A DNA stretch of 64,000 nt from SKKY01 sp965228015 (GCA_965228015.1 OZ245787.1:62001-126000); one strand, 5' to 3'. Shown: positions 47,690-57,160, counted from the stretch's first letter. The notes: generated by a model from the letters alone, not told the origin. Translations and numbers: made by a program.

Positions 47690-49151
47690 CAAATACAAAT
47701 ATCAAATTTTCAGAGTTTCCTTTAGATAAAGAGATATTAAAAACACTGGATTTACTGGGATATGAAACTCCGGCGAAAGTTCAGGAAGAATTAATTCCTC
47801 TTATTCTCGGGGGGGAAGATTGTATAGTAAAATCAAAAACCGGAAGTGGCAAAACAGCAGCTTTCGCTATTCCTTTATGTCAGTTGATTGACTGGGATGA
47901 AAATAAGCCTCAGGCTCTGGTTCTTACCCCAACTAGGAAACTTGCTGTTCAGGTTCAGGAAGAAATTTTTAATATTGGCCGTTTAAAAAGAATTAAAGTT
48001 GCTTCAGTGTATGGAAAATCATCCTTCCGCCATCAGGAAAAAGAGCTTAAGCAAAAGACCCATGTAGTTGTTGGTACTCCGGGAAGAATTATTGACCACT
48101 TAGACAGGGAAACCCTGGATGTTTCAATGATTAAGTATCTGGTAATAGACGAAGCGGATGAAATGCTGGATATGGGCTTTATTGAACAAATTGAAGATAT
48201 TATTTCTTTTCTACCTGATAACAGAATCAATATTCTGCTTTCTGCAACAGTTTCCGAAGAGGTCAGAGAACTATGTGATGCTTATCTTAATAATCCTGAA
48301 TACGTTGAAACTGAAGAAAAAGCAGGAAATATTGGAACAATTAAGCAAATATATTATAAAACAAATGAAGATGATGATAAAAATGATGTTTTGCTTAAAA
48401 TCCTTATAAAAGAAAATCCTGATACAGGAATTATTTTTTGCGGTATGAGGGCAAAGGTAGAGGATTTTTATGCCTTCTTGAAAAAAGAGGGAATTCCCTG
48501 CGGAAAAATTCATGGTGATTTAGAACAGGATGACCGTCTTAAAGTAATGAAAAACTTTAAGAAAGGTAAGTTCCCTTTCTTAGTAGCTATAGATGTTGCA
48601 GCTAGAGGCATAGATGTTGATAACATTTCTCTTGTTGTAAATTATGATTTCCCAAGGGACAAAGAAGTTATGTTCACAGAATAGGCAGAACCGGCAGAAT
48701 AGGAAAAGATGGAAAAGCTGTGAGCATTCTTACATCAGGAGATCAAAAATATTTTAAACAGGTACAAAAAATATTTACAGAAGAACTTCAGGAAGAAAGC
48801 ATTCCAACATTTAAAGAGTTGGAATGCTTAAAGACAGGCTTTTTAGAAAAAGCATCAAGAAAGCCAGAAGTTAAAGAGTCAAAAGATAAGAATCTTGTTA
48901 AAAATATTATGAAAATACACATTAACGCAGGTAAGAAAACAAAAATGAGAGCAGTTGATGTTGTAGGAACTCTGTGTAATATTGAAGGAATAACTGCAGA
49001 GGATATTGGAGTAATTAATATTCTTGATGTATCTACTTTTGTTGAAATATTGAATGGAAAAGGAAAACATGTACTTAAGGTTCTTCAAACAAAACCGGTT
49101 AAAGGAAGAATAAGAAAAGTTAAGGAAGAAAAAGAGGGAGGTGGGAAATAG
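47686..49151 (+). pseudogene. DbpA-like DEAD-box helicase, one frameshift
   Basis: The frame gives KSKTGSGKTAAFAIP (I), TPTRKLAVQ (Ia), IDEADEMLDMGF (II), SATVS (III), GIIFCGMR and AIDVAARGIDV (V; the family has ATDVAARG). It then breaks at about 48665, and the next frame continues YVHRIGRTGRIGKDGKAVSIL (VI) and a DbpA-type RNA-binding domain (KMRAVDVVGTLCNIEGITAEDIG). A single base lost near DKE(S)YVHR explains this. It overlaps the upstream gene by ATGA, and its stop directly precedes the next ATG. It is a paralogue of the intact helicase at 37234-38652. Confidence 0.87.
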
Positions 49152-49541
49152 ATGATTAAAGCTTATGTTGCAGGGATATCGACCAACCAAGAGGGTGAAG
49201 AAATAGAAATTCGTTACAGTATTTTCAAAGATGGTGAGAATCTTGCTCAGGTTAAAAAATATCAGGAATATAAAAAACCATTCTTGGTTACTCACTTTGC
49301 CATTCTTGCTCTTCTTAAAGATTTAAAAAAGTATCCTAAGGAAGAAACAGAAATAATTATTTTTGACCCATCTCTTTTTGAACAGCTTAGAGGGACATCC
49401 ACTTCAAAGAACAGAGAAGCTTTAAAATTATCAGCAAAAATAAAAGAAGAGTTAGAAAAATTTGATTACCCTGTAAGTATCCATGATGTAATAGGAAAAG
49501 GACAAGAAAAACTTGAGTGGAATAAAGTACTTGAATTCTAA
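49152..49541 (+). CDS. possible RNase H-fold protein, catalytic residues missing
   Basis: The 129-residue protein begins KAYVAGISTNQEGEEIEIRYSIFKDG. Helix THFAILALLKDLKKY, strand EIIIFDPSLFEQL, a helix and strand PVSIHDVI follow. The order of strands and helices resembles RNase H-like proteins (YpeP type). The first Asp is replaced (YVAG for YTDG) and the helix Glu by His or Ala; one Asp in IIFDPS remains. I infer a non-catalytic RNase H-like fold, without sequence proof. Its ATG follows the stop of the DbpA-like helicase at once (TAGATG), so it was probably translated with the helicase. Confidence 0.6.
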   Translation: MIKAYVAGISTNQEGEEIEIRYSIFKDGENLAQVKKYQEYKKPFLVTHFAILALLKDLKKYPKEETEIIIFDPSLFEQLRGTSTSKNREALKLSAKIKEELEKFDYPVSIHDVIGKGQEKLEWNKVLEF

Positions 49542-49553
49542 GGGATTTAATTT

Positions 49554-49581
49554 TAAGCCTTGCATTGACAAGGCTTTTTTT
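49554..49581 (+). terminator. terminator before the arsenic genes
   Basis: AAGCCTTG pairs with CAAGGCTT around CATTGA and is followed by a T run. The TTGACA at 49565-49570 in this hairpin, with TAGTAT 17 bases on (49588-49593), could also serve as the promoter of acr3. Confidence 0.8.
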
Positions 49582-49618
49582 GTGGAATAGTATATTCTTA
49601 TATCGTTATATAAAATAT

Positions 49619-49652
49619 AAGAAGGAGTCCTTTATAAGAAGGAGTCCTTTAT
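49619..49652 (+). repeat. tandem duplication of the acr3 ribosome-binding site
   Basis: AAGAAGGAGTCCTTTAT occurs twice in direct succession (49619-49635 and 49636-49652). Each copy holds an AAGGAG Shine-Dalgarno core. The second copy sits 6 bases before the acr3 ATG. Confidence 0.9.
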
Positions 49653-50661
49653 GAATAAATTTGAAAGATATTTAACACTTTGTGTAGCATTATGTATGGG
49701 AACAGGAATATTTATAGGAAAATATTTACCATTTATTCCTAAATTTTTGGGTAAGTTTGAATATGCAAATGTATCTGTTCCAATCGCAATATTGATTTGG
49801 ATAATGATTTACCCAATGATGATGAAAGTAGATTTTAAAAGTGTTACAGATGTCGGTAAAAATCCTAAAGGCCTTTATTTAACCTGGGTTGTAAACTGGC
49901 TGATTAAACCTTTTACTATGTTTGGTATAGCATATCTCTTTTTCTTTGTTATTTTTAAAACAATAATTTCAGAGGATCTTGCCAGGGATTATCTTGCAGG
50001 AGCAGTTTTATTAGGGGCAGTACCTTGTACAGCAATGGTTTTTGTGTGGAGTCATCTTACAAAAGGAAACCCGGCATATACAGTTGTTCAGGTTACAACT
50101 AACGATTTGATTATATTACTGGCATTTACTTCAATTGTTACATTTTTACTTGGAGTAGGAGGAATAAGTGTTTCTTGGGATACTTTAATACTTTCTGTAG
50201 TACTTTTTGTAGTTATTCCATTAACAGCGGGAGTTTTTACCAGAATAAGGGTAACTAAGGGACATGGGGAAGACTATTTTAATAATGTTTTCTTGCCAAA
50301 ATTTAACAACATAATAGTGGCAGGATTGTTATTAACTTTGGTAATTATTTTCTCTTTTCAAGGAAATATAATTCTTGAAAATCCTTTGCATATTTTATTA
50401 ATTTCAATACCTTTAACTATTTAGACTTTTTTCATATTCTTTATTGCATACTATGGAGCAAGAGCATTAAAATTGCCCCATAGTATTGCTGCACCAGCAG
50501 GAATGACAGGAGCTTCAAACTTTTTTAAACTGGCAGTAGCCGTTGCCATAGCCTTGTTTGGAGCAACATCACCAATAGCCCTTGCTACAATTGTCGGGGT
50601 ATTGGTAGAAGTTCCGGTAATGCTGACTTTGGTAAAAATAGCGAATAAAACAAGATATTAA
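49651..50661 (+). pseudogene. acr3: ACR3-type arsenite efflux permease, in-frame TAG
   Basis: This ten-helix arsenite/H+ antiporter has the conserved Cys in GAVPCTAMVFVWSHLTKGN and the C-terminal signature SNFFKLAVAVAIALFG followed by VGVLVEVPVMLTLVKIAN. The frame is continuous for 336 codons except for a TAG at 50422-50424 after SIPLTI, where the family usually has Gln (TIQTF). Without suppression the protein loses its last two or three helices. It forms an operon with arsC, 14 bases downstream. Confidence 0.87.
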
Positions 50662-50675
50662 TGGAGGTTATAATT

Positions 50676-51092
50676 ATGGAAGAAAAAGTTAAAGTAGCTT
50701 ATATCTGTGTGCATAATTCCTGTCGCTCTCAAATATTTGAAGCATTATCAAAACTTTTTGCTTCAGATATTATTGAAGCTTATTCCGCTGGTACAGAAAC
50801 TAAGCCGGAGATTAACAAGGATGCAGTGGAAATAATTGGTGATTTGTATGGTGTTGATATGACCAAGGATTAAAAGTCGAAGCTGTTAACTGAAGTTCCT
50901 CCGGTAGATATTGTAGTTACTATGGGGTGTAATGTGGAGTGTCCCTATTTTCCAAGTAAACACAGGGAAGACTGGGGTCTGGATGACCCTATGGGAAAGA
51001 GCAGAGAAGAATTTCTTAAAACTGCAAGAACTATAGAAGAGAAAGTAAAAGATCTCCGGGAGCGTATTGTCTCCGGAGACCTGAAAATATAA
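50676..51092 (+). pseudogene. arsC: thioredoxin-type arsenate reductase, in-frame TAA
   Basis: This low-molecular-weight phosphatase-like ArsC has CX5R in ICVHNSCRSQIFE. The later redox Cys residues are in TMGCNVECPYF, and REDWGLDDPMGKS follows as in the family. A TAA at 50871-50873 stands where relatives have Gln (MTKDQKSKLL). The rest of the 138-codon frame is open. The ATG at 50676 has GGAGG 8 bases upstream; an ATG at 50661 overlaps the acr3 stop. With acr3 this was a complete arsenic detoxification pair. Confidence 0.88.
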
Positions 51093-51118
51093 ATATGGGA
51101 TAAAAAATATGGAATGTT

Positions 51119-52744
51119 TTATTTTTGATACATTTCATATTTTTTTGTTGTATAGCTTTATCTTCAAGAAACTCGTCAAAGGATATTTCTTTGTCGAAGA
51201 TTCCCGATGGGGTTATTTCTATTACCCTGTTGGCAATTGTGTTTACAAACTGATGGTCGTGAGAAGTAAAGAGCAGAGTGCCTTTAAAAGCAATCAGACC
51301 GTTGTTTGCAGACTGAATTGACTCAAGATCCAAGTGGTTTATAGGGTCGTCTAAAAGAAGTACATTTGCTCCTGAAAGCATTAGCTTTGAAAACATGCAG
51401 CGAACTTTTTTTCCACCGGAGAGTACTCCAACACTTTTTAAAGCCTCATCTCCAGAGAAAAGCATCTTACCTAAAAATCCTCTGATAAATGGTTCTTTTT
51501 GCTGACTTTCTTTTGAATATTGTCTTAACCAGTCAACCAAAGTTAAATCAGGGTTATTGAAATAGGAAGCATTGTCCTTTAGCAAATATGCCTGGCTTGT
51601 TGTTACTCCCCATTTAAATGTTCCGGAATCAGCTTCAATTTCACCCATTAATATTTTAAAGAAAGTAGTAATTGCTAACTCATTTCTGCTTAAGAAAACT
51701 ATTTTGTCTCCTTTACGAACTGTAAAAGAAACATTATTTAAAGCTTTACCTCCATCAATTTCCTTTGTAATTCCATCTACAGTAAGAATATCATTTCCAG
51801 CTTCTCTGTCTGGAGTAAATCCTACAAAAGGATATTTCCTTGAGGAAGGTGCCATGTCTTCAATTGTATTTTATCAAGAAGTTTTTTTTGAGGTTGCCTG
51901 TTTTGCTTTAGAGGCATTTGAACTAAAGCGGGCGATAAAGCTTTGCAGTTCTGCAATTTTATCTTCCTTTTTCTTGTTTTCTTCTCTTAAAAGTCTAAGC
52001 ATAAGCTGGCTGGCTGGATTCGTACCAGAAGTCATAGTCACCAACAAACATTTTTGCTTTACCAAAGTCTATATCAACCATATGAGCACAAACTTTATTT
52101 AAAAAGTGACGATCGTGGGAGACAACTATTACTGTATTTTCGTAATTAATTAAGAATTCTTTAAGCCAGTTTATTGCTTTGAAGTCCAAGTGGTTTGTTG
52201 GCTCATCCAGTAAAAGAATATGTGGATTTCCAAAAAGAGCCTGGGCAAGGAGAACTTTTACTTTATCAGCTCCATTAAGATCTTTCGTTTCTTTTCCGTG
52301 AAGATCTTTGCCAACTCCTAATCCCATTAACAGCTTTTCTGCATTTGTTTCTACGTCCCAGCCATTAAGCTCTGCAAACTCACCTTCAAGTTCAGAGGCA
52401 ATGTTTCCGTCTTCTTCTGTGAAATTTTCTTTAGCGTATAAAGCATCTTTTTCTTTCATTATCTGATAGAGGCGGGTGTGCCCCATAATTACTGTATCTA
52501 ATACAACATTGTCATCAAAGGCGTAATGATCCTGTTTTAATACGGCAAGACGTTGCCCTGGAGTAATAGCAATGTTTCCCCTTGTTGGTTCAACATCCCC
52601 AGCTAAAATTTTAAGGAAGGTTGATTTTCCAGCACCGTTGGCTCCTATTAAGCCGTAGCAGTTTCCCTCTGTAAATTTAAGGTTTACATCTTCAAAAAGT
52701 TTTCTTTCACCAAAATTTAATGTTAATTCATTTACTTGTATCAT
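51119..52744 (-). pseudogene. YbiT/YkpA-like ABC-F ATPase, several frameshifts
   Basis: Domain 1 reads LIGANGAGKSTFLKIL, LNGADKVKVLLAQALFGNP and ILLLDEPTNHLD. Domain 2 reads VGVLSGGKKVRCMFSKLML, VLLLDDPINHLD (usual DEPTNHLD) and LFTSHDHQFVNTIANRVIEI, the YbiT pattern. The Walker A of domain 2 is degraded to FLSRNELAITTFF. Frameshifts are needed near 52025, 51880 and 51850. One more near 51155 would restore a normal C-terminus (QQKYEMYQK, stop at 51119). The 3' end lies next to arsC on the opposite strand. Confidence 0.85.
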
Positions 52745-52812
52745 TTTATTTTTTATTGCTCCTTTCAGGCTAACTTTACATAGTATACACTTATATTGAT
52801 AAAGATTCAAAT

Positions 52813-52841
52813 TTGCTCTGTATATTTTATTTCTGTATAAT
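52813..52841 (+). promoter_or_regulatory. promoter of the barnase-barstar operon
   Basis: TTGCTC (52813-52818) and TATAAT (52836-52841) are separated by 17 bp. The start codon of the barnase gene lies 31 bases downstream behind a strong GGGGGGAGGAG site. Confidence 0.75.
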
Positions 52842-52872
52842 TTAGGCACATAAAAAAGGGGGGGAGGAGAAA

Positions 52873-53354
52873 ATGCGTAAAAAATCAGCAGTTAGTAAGG
52901 CTTTAATGGTAATATTGGTTTTGCTTATGCTAATGAATTTAGCAGGCTGCACTAAGACTGAAGACAGTAAAGAAAATATAAATAATGAGAGTGCTCAGGG
53001 AATTGAGGAAGGTAAAAGTTATTCTTCAAAGGATGAGGTTGCTGAGTATCTTCATAAATATAAGGAATTGCCGCCTAATTTTATAACGAAGAAAGAAGCA
53101 GGAGCCCTTGGCTGGAAAAGTTCCGAGGGAAATTTATGGGAAGTTACAGATAAAGCTTCTATTGGCGGAGATATTTTTGGAAACAGAGAGGGTTTGCTGC
53201 CTAAAAAAAGGGCAGGGTCTATTATGAATGTGATATTAATTATCAGGGAGGATACAGAGGAGCTGAAAGAATCGTATTTTCAAATGATGGATTAATTTTT
53301 TATACAGATGATCATTATGAGAGCTTTGAGGAACTCTATGGGGAGGAAAAATAA
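52873..53354 (+). pseudogene. lipoprotein barnase-type guanyl ribonuclease, frameshifted
   Basis: The leader MRKKSAVSKALMVILVLLMLMNLAGC has a lipobox, followed by about 25 spacer residues and a barnase domain: VAEYLHKYKELPPNFITKKEAGALGW, then GNLWEVTDKASIGGDIFGNREGLLP. One A is missing from the run near 53202. The shifted frame restores GRVYYECDINYQGGYRG and AERIVFSNDGLIFYTDDHY, with the catalytic Glu, Arg and His of the family. The product would be an RNase anchored on the outer face of the membrane. The downstream gene is its inhibitor. Confidence 0.9.
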
Positions 53355-53627
53355 GTGGGAGAAATTATTTTAAACGGAGAAAAAATGACAGATAAAAAAG
53401 TAACCCATCAATACATTAAAAGAAAATTAAAGTTACCAGAGTATTACGGAGAGAATCTTGATGCTTTGTGGGATTGTTTGTCTACAGAGAGTAATGAAAC
53501 AAATATAATTATAGTTAATACAGAGTCCATCACTAAAAATCTGGGCTTTTACGGAGAATCTCTTCTTCATTTATTACTTGAAGTTTGTTTGGAAAATCCA
53601 AAGATAACAGTTAAATTACGGGGGTAG
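53355..53627 (+). CDS. barstar-family ribonuclease inhibitor
   Basis: This 90-residue acidic protein has the barstar core: a start strand (EIILNGEKM), HQYIKRKLKLPEYYGENLDALWDCLS with the conserved YYGENLDALWD loop, and ESLLHLLLEVCLENPKITVKL. In Bacillus amyloliquefaciens barstar blocks barnase in the cytoplasm. The GTG start lies directly after the barnase stop, with GGGGAGG upstream. It is intact although the toxin gene is broken, as expected when loss of the toxin is tolerated. Confidence 0.92.
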   Translation: MGEIILNGEKMTDKKVTHQYIKRKLKLPEYYGENLDALWDCLSTESNETNIIIVNTESITKNLGFYGESLLHLLLEVCLENPKITVKLRG

Positions 53628-53633
53628 AAATAG

Positions 53634-54458
53634 TTGTTGTTTATTGAAATATTAAAAGCAGTCTTTTTGGGAATTGTGGAAGGAATCACGGAATGGCTTC
53701 CTATCAGCAGCACTGGTCATATGATTTTAGTAGAGGAGTTTATGCAGTTAAATGCCTCAGATGCTTTTAAAGAAATGTTTTTTGTAGTAATTCAGCTGGG
53801 TGCCATAATGGCTGTTGTTTTGCTTTATTTTCATAAGTTAAATCCTTTTTCTCCAAAGAAAAATCTTCAGGCAAAAAAAGATACAATGGAAATTTGGTTT
53901 AAAGTTGTAATTGGTGTTTTACCGGCAGCAGTTCTTGGGTTGTTATTTGATGACTTGCTGAACGAAAGGTTTTATAATTACCAGACTGTAGTAGTTACCT
54001 TAATTTTATATGGGGTGCTGTTTATCATTATTGAAAACAGAAATAAAAACAGAAGGCCATTGTATGAGGATTTCAAATCCCTTAGCTACAAAACAGCCTT
54101 CTTGATTGGTGTTTTTCAGGTTTTTTCTTTGATTCCCGGTACATCCAGGTCAGGAGCAACAATTCTTGGTGGTATTATTCTTGGAGCCTTAAGATTTATT
54201 GCTGCAGAATTCTCTTTTTTCTTATCTATTCCCATAATGTTTGGCGCAAGTGCTTTAAAGTTATATAAATTTGGTCTTGATTTTACTAATATGGAACTTG
54301 CCATTCTTGTAACAGGAATGATAACAGCTTTTGTTGTTTCTGTTGCTGCAATAAGCTTATTATTAAAATATATTAAGAATAACGATTTTAAAGCTTTTGG
54401 ATGGTATAGAATTGTACTTGGAGTTCTTGTATTAGGATATTTCTTGTTGTTTGGATAA
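53634..54458 (+). CDS. uppP: undecaprenyl-diphosphatase
   Basis: This integral membrane enzyme of the BacA/UppP family recycles undecaprenyl pyrophosphate for cell-wall synthesis and gives bacitracin tolerance. The two signature regions are GIVEGITEWLPISSTGHMIL near the N-terminus and IPGTSRSGATILGGIILG at about residue 165. Seven or eight membrane helices and 274 residues fit the family. The start is a TTG a few bases after the barstar stop. It is intact and may be co-transcribed with the barnase-barstar pair. Confidence 0.93.
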   Translation: MLFIEILKAVFLGIVEGITEWLPISSTGHMILVEEFMQLNASDAFKEMFFVVIQLGAIMAVVLLYFHKLNPFSPKKNLQAKKDTMEIWFKVVIGVLPAAVLGLLFDDLLNERFYNYQTVVVTLILYGVLFIIIENRNKNRRPLYEDFKSLSYKTAFLIGVFQVFSLIPGTSRSGATILGGIILGALRFIAAEFSFFLSIPIMFGASALKLYKFGLDFTNMELAILVTGMITAFVVSVAAISLLLKYIKNNDFKAFGWYRIVLGVLVLGYFLLFG

Positions 54459-54468
54459 GAGTTGAAAA

Positions 54469-55586
54469 TTAAACTTCCAGTTCACGTTTAAAGAGGTCCA
54501 GTCTGTTAAGGATCTCTTTTTCCGTTCCTCTGAAAATTATTTTATCTTCAATTCTTCCCAGCTGATATTCGTACATAGGATCATAATATTCTTTTAATAA
54601 ATACTCAATCCAGTTTTTGTGGTAATCGAAATCTTTATTTGTAATTTGGTATTCAAAAGCATAGTTGAAAGAATCTATTATTCTTTGATAAAGTTCTCCC
54701 CCAAGCTTCTTCTTAATATGAAAGAAGCTATTCTCCATATGGTTTTTCCGCTGGACCAAACCTTCCTCGTAACCAAAAACTTCCTGATTTTCTTTTTGCG
54801 CCTGATTAACGTATTCTTCTAAAGTATTGTTTACCCTTTGAAAGAAAGGAACTTCCAGAAGAATATGAGGGGAATCAGCAAAATGACGGGCAAGATTTTT
54901 AGGAAGGTAGCAACGACCAATATTTCGACCTTCATCTTCCAAAACCATAATTTTGTGTCCTTTTTCTTCATTTTGAATTATTTTATAAGCCAGATTATTA
55001 TCGAAATTAATTTGTGTAGGTTGGGGGGGATATGTTTTCCAAAGGCAGAGCCCCTGTGATTAGCAAGGCCCTCCAAATCAACAGTTTCTTGAATTTCATT
55101 TATGAAAATAGTTTTTCCGGCGCCGGTATATCCGTTTATTATTATAGGCTGCGCCTTAATATTTTCTGGTTTCAGAGAGGAGAGGAGGTAGTTTCTAAAT
55201 TCTTTATATCCTCCAGCCAGGCGAGGAACCATTATTCCAGTTTCATTATAAATCTACTCCTGAGCTATTTGTGAACGCTGCCCGCCCCGAAAACAGTAAA
55301 TTAGCGCGTTTGGGTTCTTAGTAAGAAAATCAACCCAGCCCTGAATTCTTTCTTTCTTAATATCGCCAGAAACCAGTTGATGACCAAGTTTAATAGCTTC
55401 ATCATTACCTTTTTCTTTATAACAAATTTCAACCTTTTGCCTTTTTTCGTTGTTCATAATCGGCATATTAACAGCATTTATAAAAGCCCCTTTTTCAAAC
55501 TCAACAGGGGCACGGAAATCAATCAAAGGCGTCTCACTAACAACAATATTCCGGCAATCATTATATGTACAATTTTTTAAGTTCAT
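54469..55586 (-). pseudogene. mnmH: tRNA 2-selenouridine synthase, broken
   Basis: The N-terminal rhodanese domain (PLIDFRAPVEFEKGAFINAVNMPIMNN, catalytic Cys in YCFRGGQRS) and the P-loop domain (NGYTGAGKT; later MVLEDEGRNIG) are those of SelU/MnmH, which replaces wobble 2-thiouridine by selenouridine. A TAG at 55254-55256 stands where relatives have Trp (QEWI). A frameshift lies near 55005 in a C/G run. The ATG at 55586 is preceded by GGAGGAG. Loss of this modification is tolerated in other bacteria. Confidence 0.88.
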
Positions 55587-55660
55587 TTTAACTCCTCCAA
55601 TTTCTGAAAAGAATTTTATACCAAAATTAAAAATATGACAATGAGGCGGAGGGGACGCTT

Positions 55661-56969
55661 TGGTGTGACCCCCCAAAAAGGGTACACTTCTGGGACAGTA
55701 AATTTCACCAAATTAATTAAATGAAAAAATCTGTTTATAGAAGCCTTGGAGGGACACCTCCAAGGCTTCTATGCGTCCTGTCATTAATATAAAATTTAAT
55801 GTAATCTTCAGTAATTTCTTTTATATCTTTAAAACTTTTGATTCTTTTCTTGTAGAGATTAATACTTTCTGTTTTGTAATGGCTAAAGAAACTTTCAATC
55901 TTCGCATTATCCCAGCAATTTCCTCTTCTGGACATACTTTAAACTGCTCCTAAAGACTTTAAATAGCTGGAATATTCTTTGCTTGTGTATTGAACACCTT
56001 GATCACTATGGATAACAGTATTCTTAATATCTATCTTTTTTGAAAGTTTTTCAATAGTTTTTACAGTCAGCTTGCTGTCAGGATTCTTACTGTATTCCCA
56101 GCTTACCGGTTTATTGTTAAACAGATCTAGGGCAACACACAGATATAGCTTAGAGTTTCTGTAAGGAATACAGGTAATATCTGTGGCTATTTTTTCTCCT
56201 GGGCGACTTGCCTTAAAATCCCTGTTTAATATATTGGCTTTGAATTGTTTATCATCTTGAATCCTATTCTTTTTTCTTCTGATTCTGGATCTGAGATTGT
56301 TTTCCTGCATTATTCTTTGAATCTTTTTATGATTAACAACTATTTTAAACGCATTTCTTAGCTCATTTCCTATTCTTCTGTAACCAAAAATTCCTTTTGA
56401 TTTGTTATATATTTGAATAATTATTTTCTCAATGGAATCTTCTTTTTTTATTGGTTTGTCTCTGAAATTGCAATAGGCTTTTCTTTTTACTCCAGCAATT
56501 TCGCAAAGAAATTTTACTGTATATTTAAATTCCAAAGCAAATATAGCTCTGTACTTTAGCTCCCTGACTTTTGTTTTTTTAGAAATAAAGGGCTGTAAAT
56601 GCTCTAATTGTTCGTAGTATTCAATTTTAGCATAAAGATGTTCTATTTCTTTTTCGTATTCAATTTCTCTTTGTGTTTTCTCAGGAAAATCTATTTTATC
56701 TGATCTGATTTTTATCTTATCCGGATCTTTCTTAGCTTCTGTTGGAAGAAGTCCTTTTTCTTTTAATTGTTTTTCCCAATTAAGAACAAGATTTTTTGAA
56801 GATAAATTGTACTTTGCAGTAATCTTTCTTACCCCAAGATTGCTTTCGTAATATTCCTTAATTACAGAGAGTTTAAATTCATCGGAATAGTTCTTTGTCA
56901 TTAAAATCAGCCCCCAAGATTAGTATATCTTACTGTCCCAATTTTGTGTAATTTTTAGGGGTCAGACCA
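55661..56969 (-). mobile_element. IS3-group insertion sequence with 3-bp target duplication
   Basis: The terminal inverted repeats are TGGTGTGACCCC (left) and TGGTCTGACCCC (right, reverse complement), with an inner GGGACAGTAA on both sides. The element is 1309 bp. CTT stands directly outside each end (55658-55660 and 56970-56972) as target duplication. It is unrelated in sequence to the other IS3-type element in this window. Confidence 0.9.
55735..56901 (-). pseudogene. IS3-group transposase (fused orfAB), in-frame TAA
   Basis: The HTH (YSDEFKLSVIKEYYESNLGVRKI) and the rve core are in a single frame: KIATDITCIPY, VIHSDQGVQYTSKEY and the last Glu in NAKIESFFSHYKTE. A TAA at 55936-55938 interrupts LGAV(Q)SMSRRGNCWDNA, where the family has Gln. 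Otherwise the 389-codon frame is open. No orfA/orfB overlap is present; the two are fused. The element itself looks whole at its ends. Confidence 0.87.
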
Positions 56970-57072
56970 CTTCTAAAATCAGCGCTTTATCCACAGGATA
57001 AGTTTGGTTGCCTGGTACAATCCAGGCTTGTGGATAGCCCGTTGATTTTAGAAGCGTCCCCTCTGCTTTTGT

Positions 57073-57141
57073 TTGACAAGAAGCGGAGATAGTGGTAGTA
57101 TTTGTTTAGTAATTTACTAAATTAGTAAATTACTAAACAAA
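57073..57141 (+). promoter_or_regulatory. promoter and 41-bp palindromic operator of the DUF6530 operon
   Basis: TTGACA (57073-57078), 17 bp, then TAGTAT (57096-57101) forms the promoter. From 57101 to 57141 lies a palindrome that is perfect except for its central base. It is built of two overlapping TTAGTAA-x-TTACTAA sites, so two repressor dimers could bind side by side over the transcription start. The half-site spacing fits a MarR-like winged-helix repressor. No such gene is in the window. Confidence 0.8.
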
Positions 57142-57160
57142 TAGGAAGGAAGGATTTAAC

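Larger units (their letters stand above)
55646..57066. repeat. 109-nt palindromic element split by an IS
   Basis: The left half is 55646-55660 (GCGGAGGGGACGCTT), the right half 56973-57066. With the IS and one CTT copy removed they join as GCGGAGGGGACGCTTCTAAAATCAGCG, which pairs with CGTTGATTTTAGAAGCGTCCCCTCTGC at the other end. Inside lie TATCCACA/TGTGGATA arms and a small GCCTGG/CCAGGC hairpin. It looks like a MITE or REP-type hairpin in the space between mnmH and the DUF6530 operon. Confidence 0.82.

Noticed and set aside
49590..49615. ArsR operator before acr3 (TATATCGTTATATA)
   Set aside because: The symmetry is imperfect and the region is AT-rich; no arsenic-type ArsR gene is adjacent.
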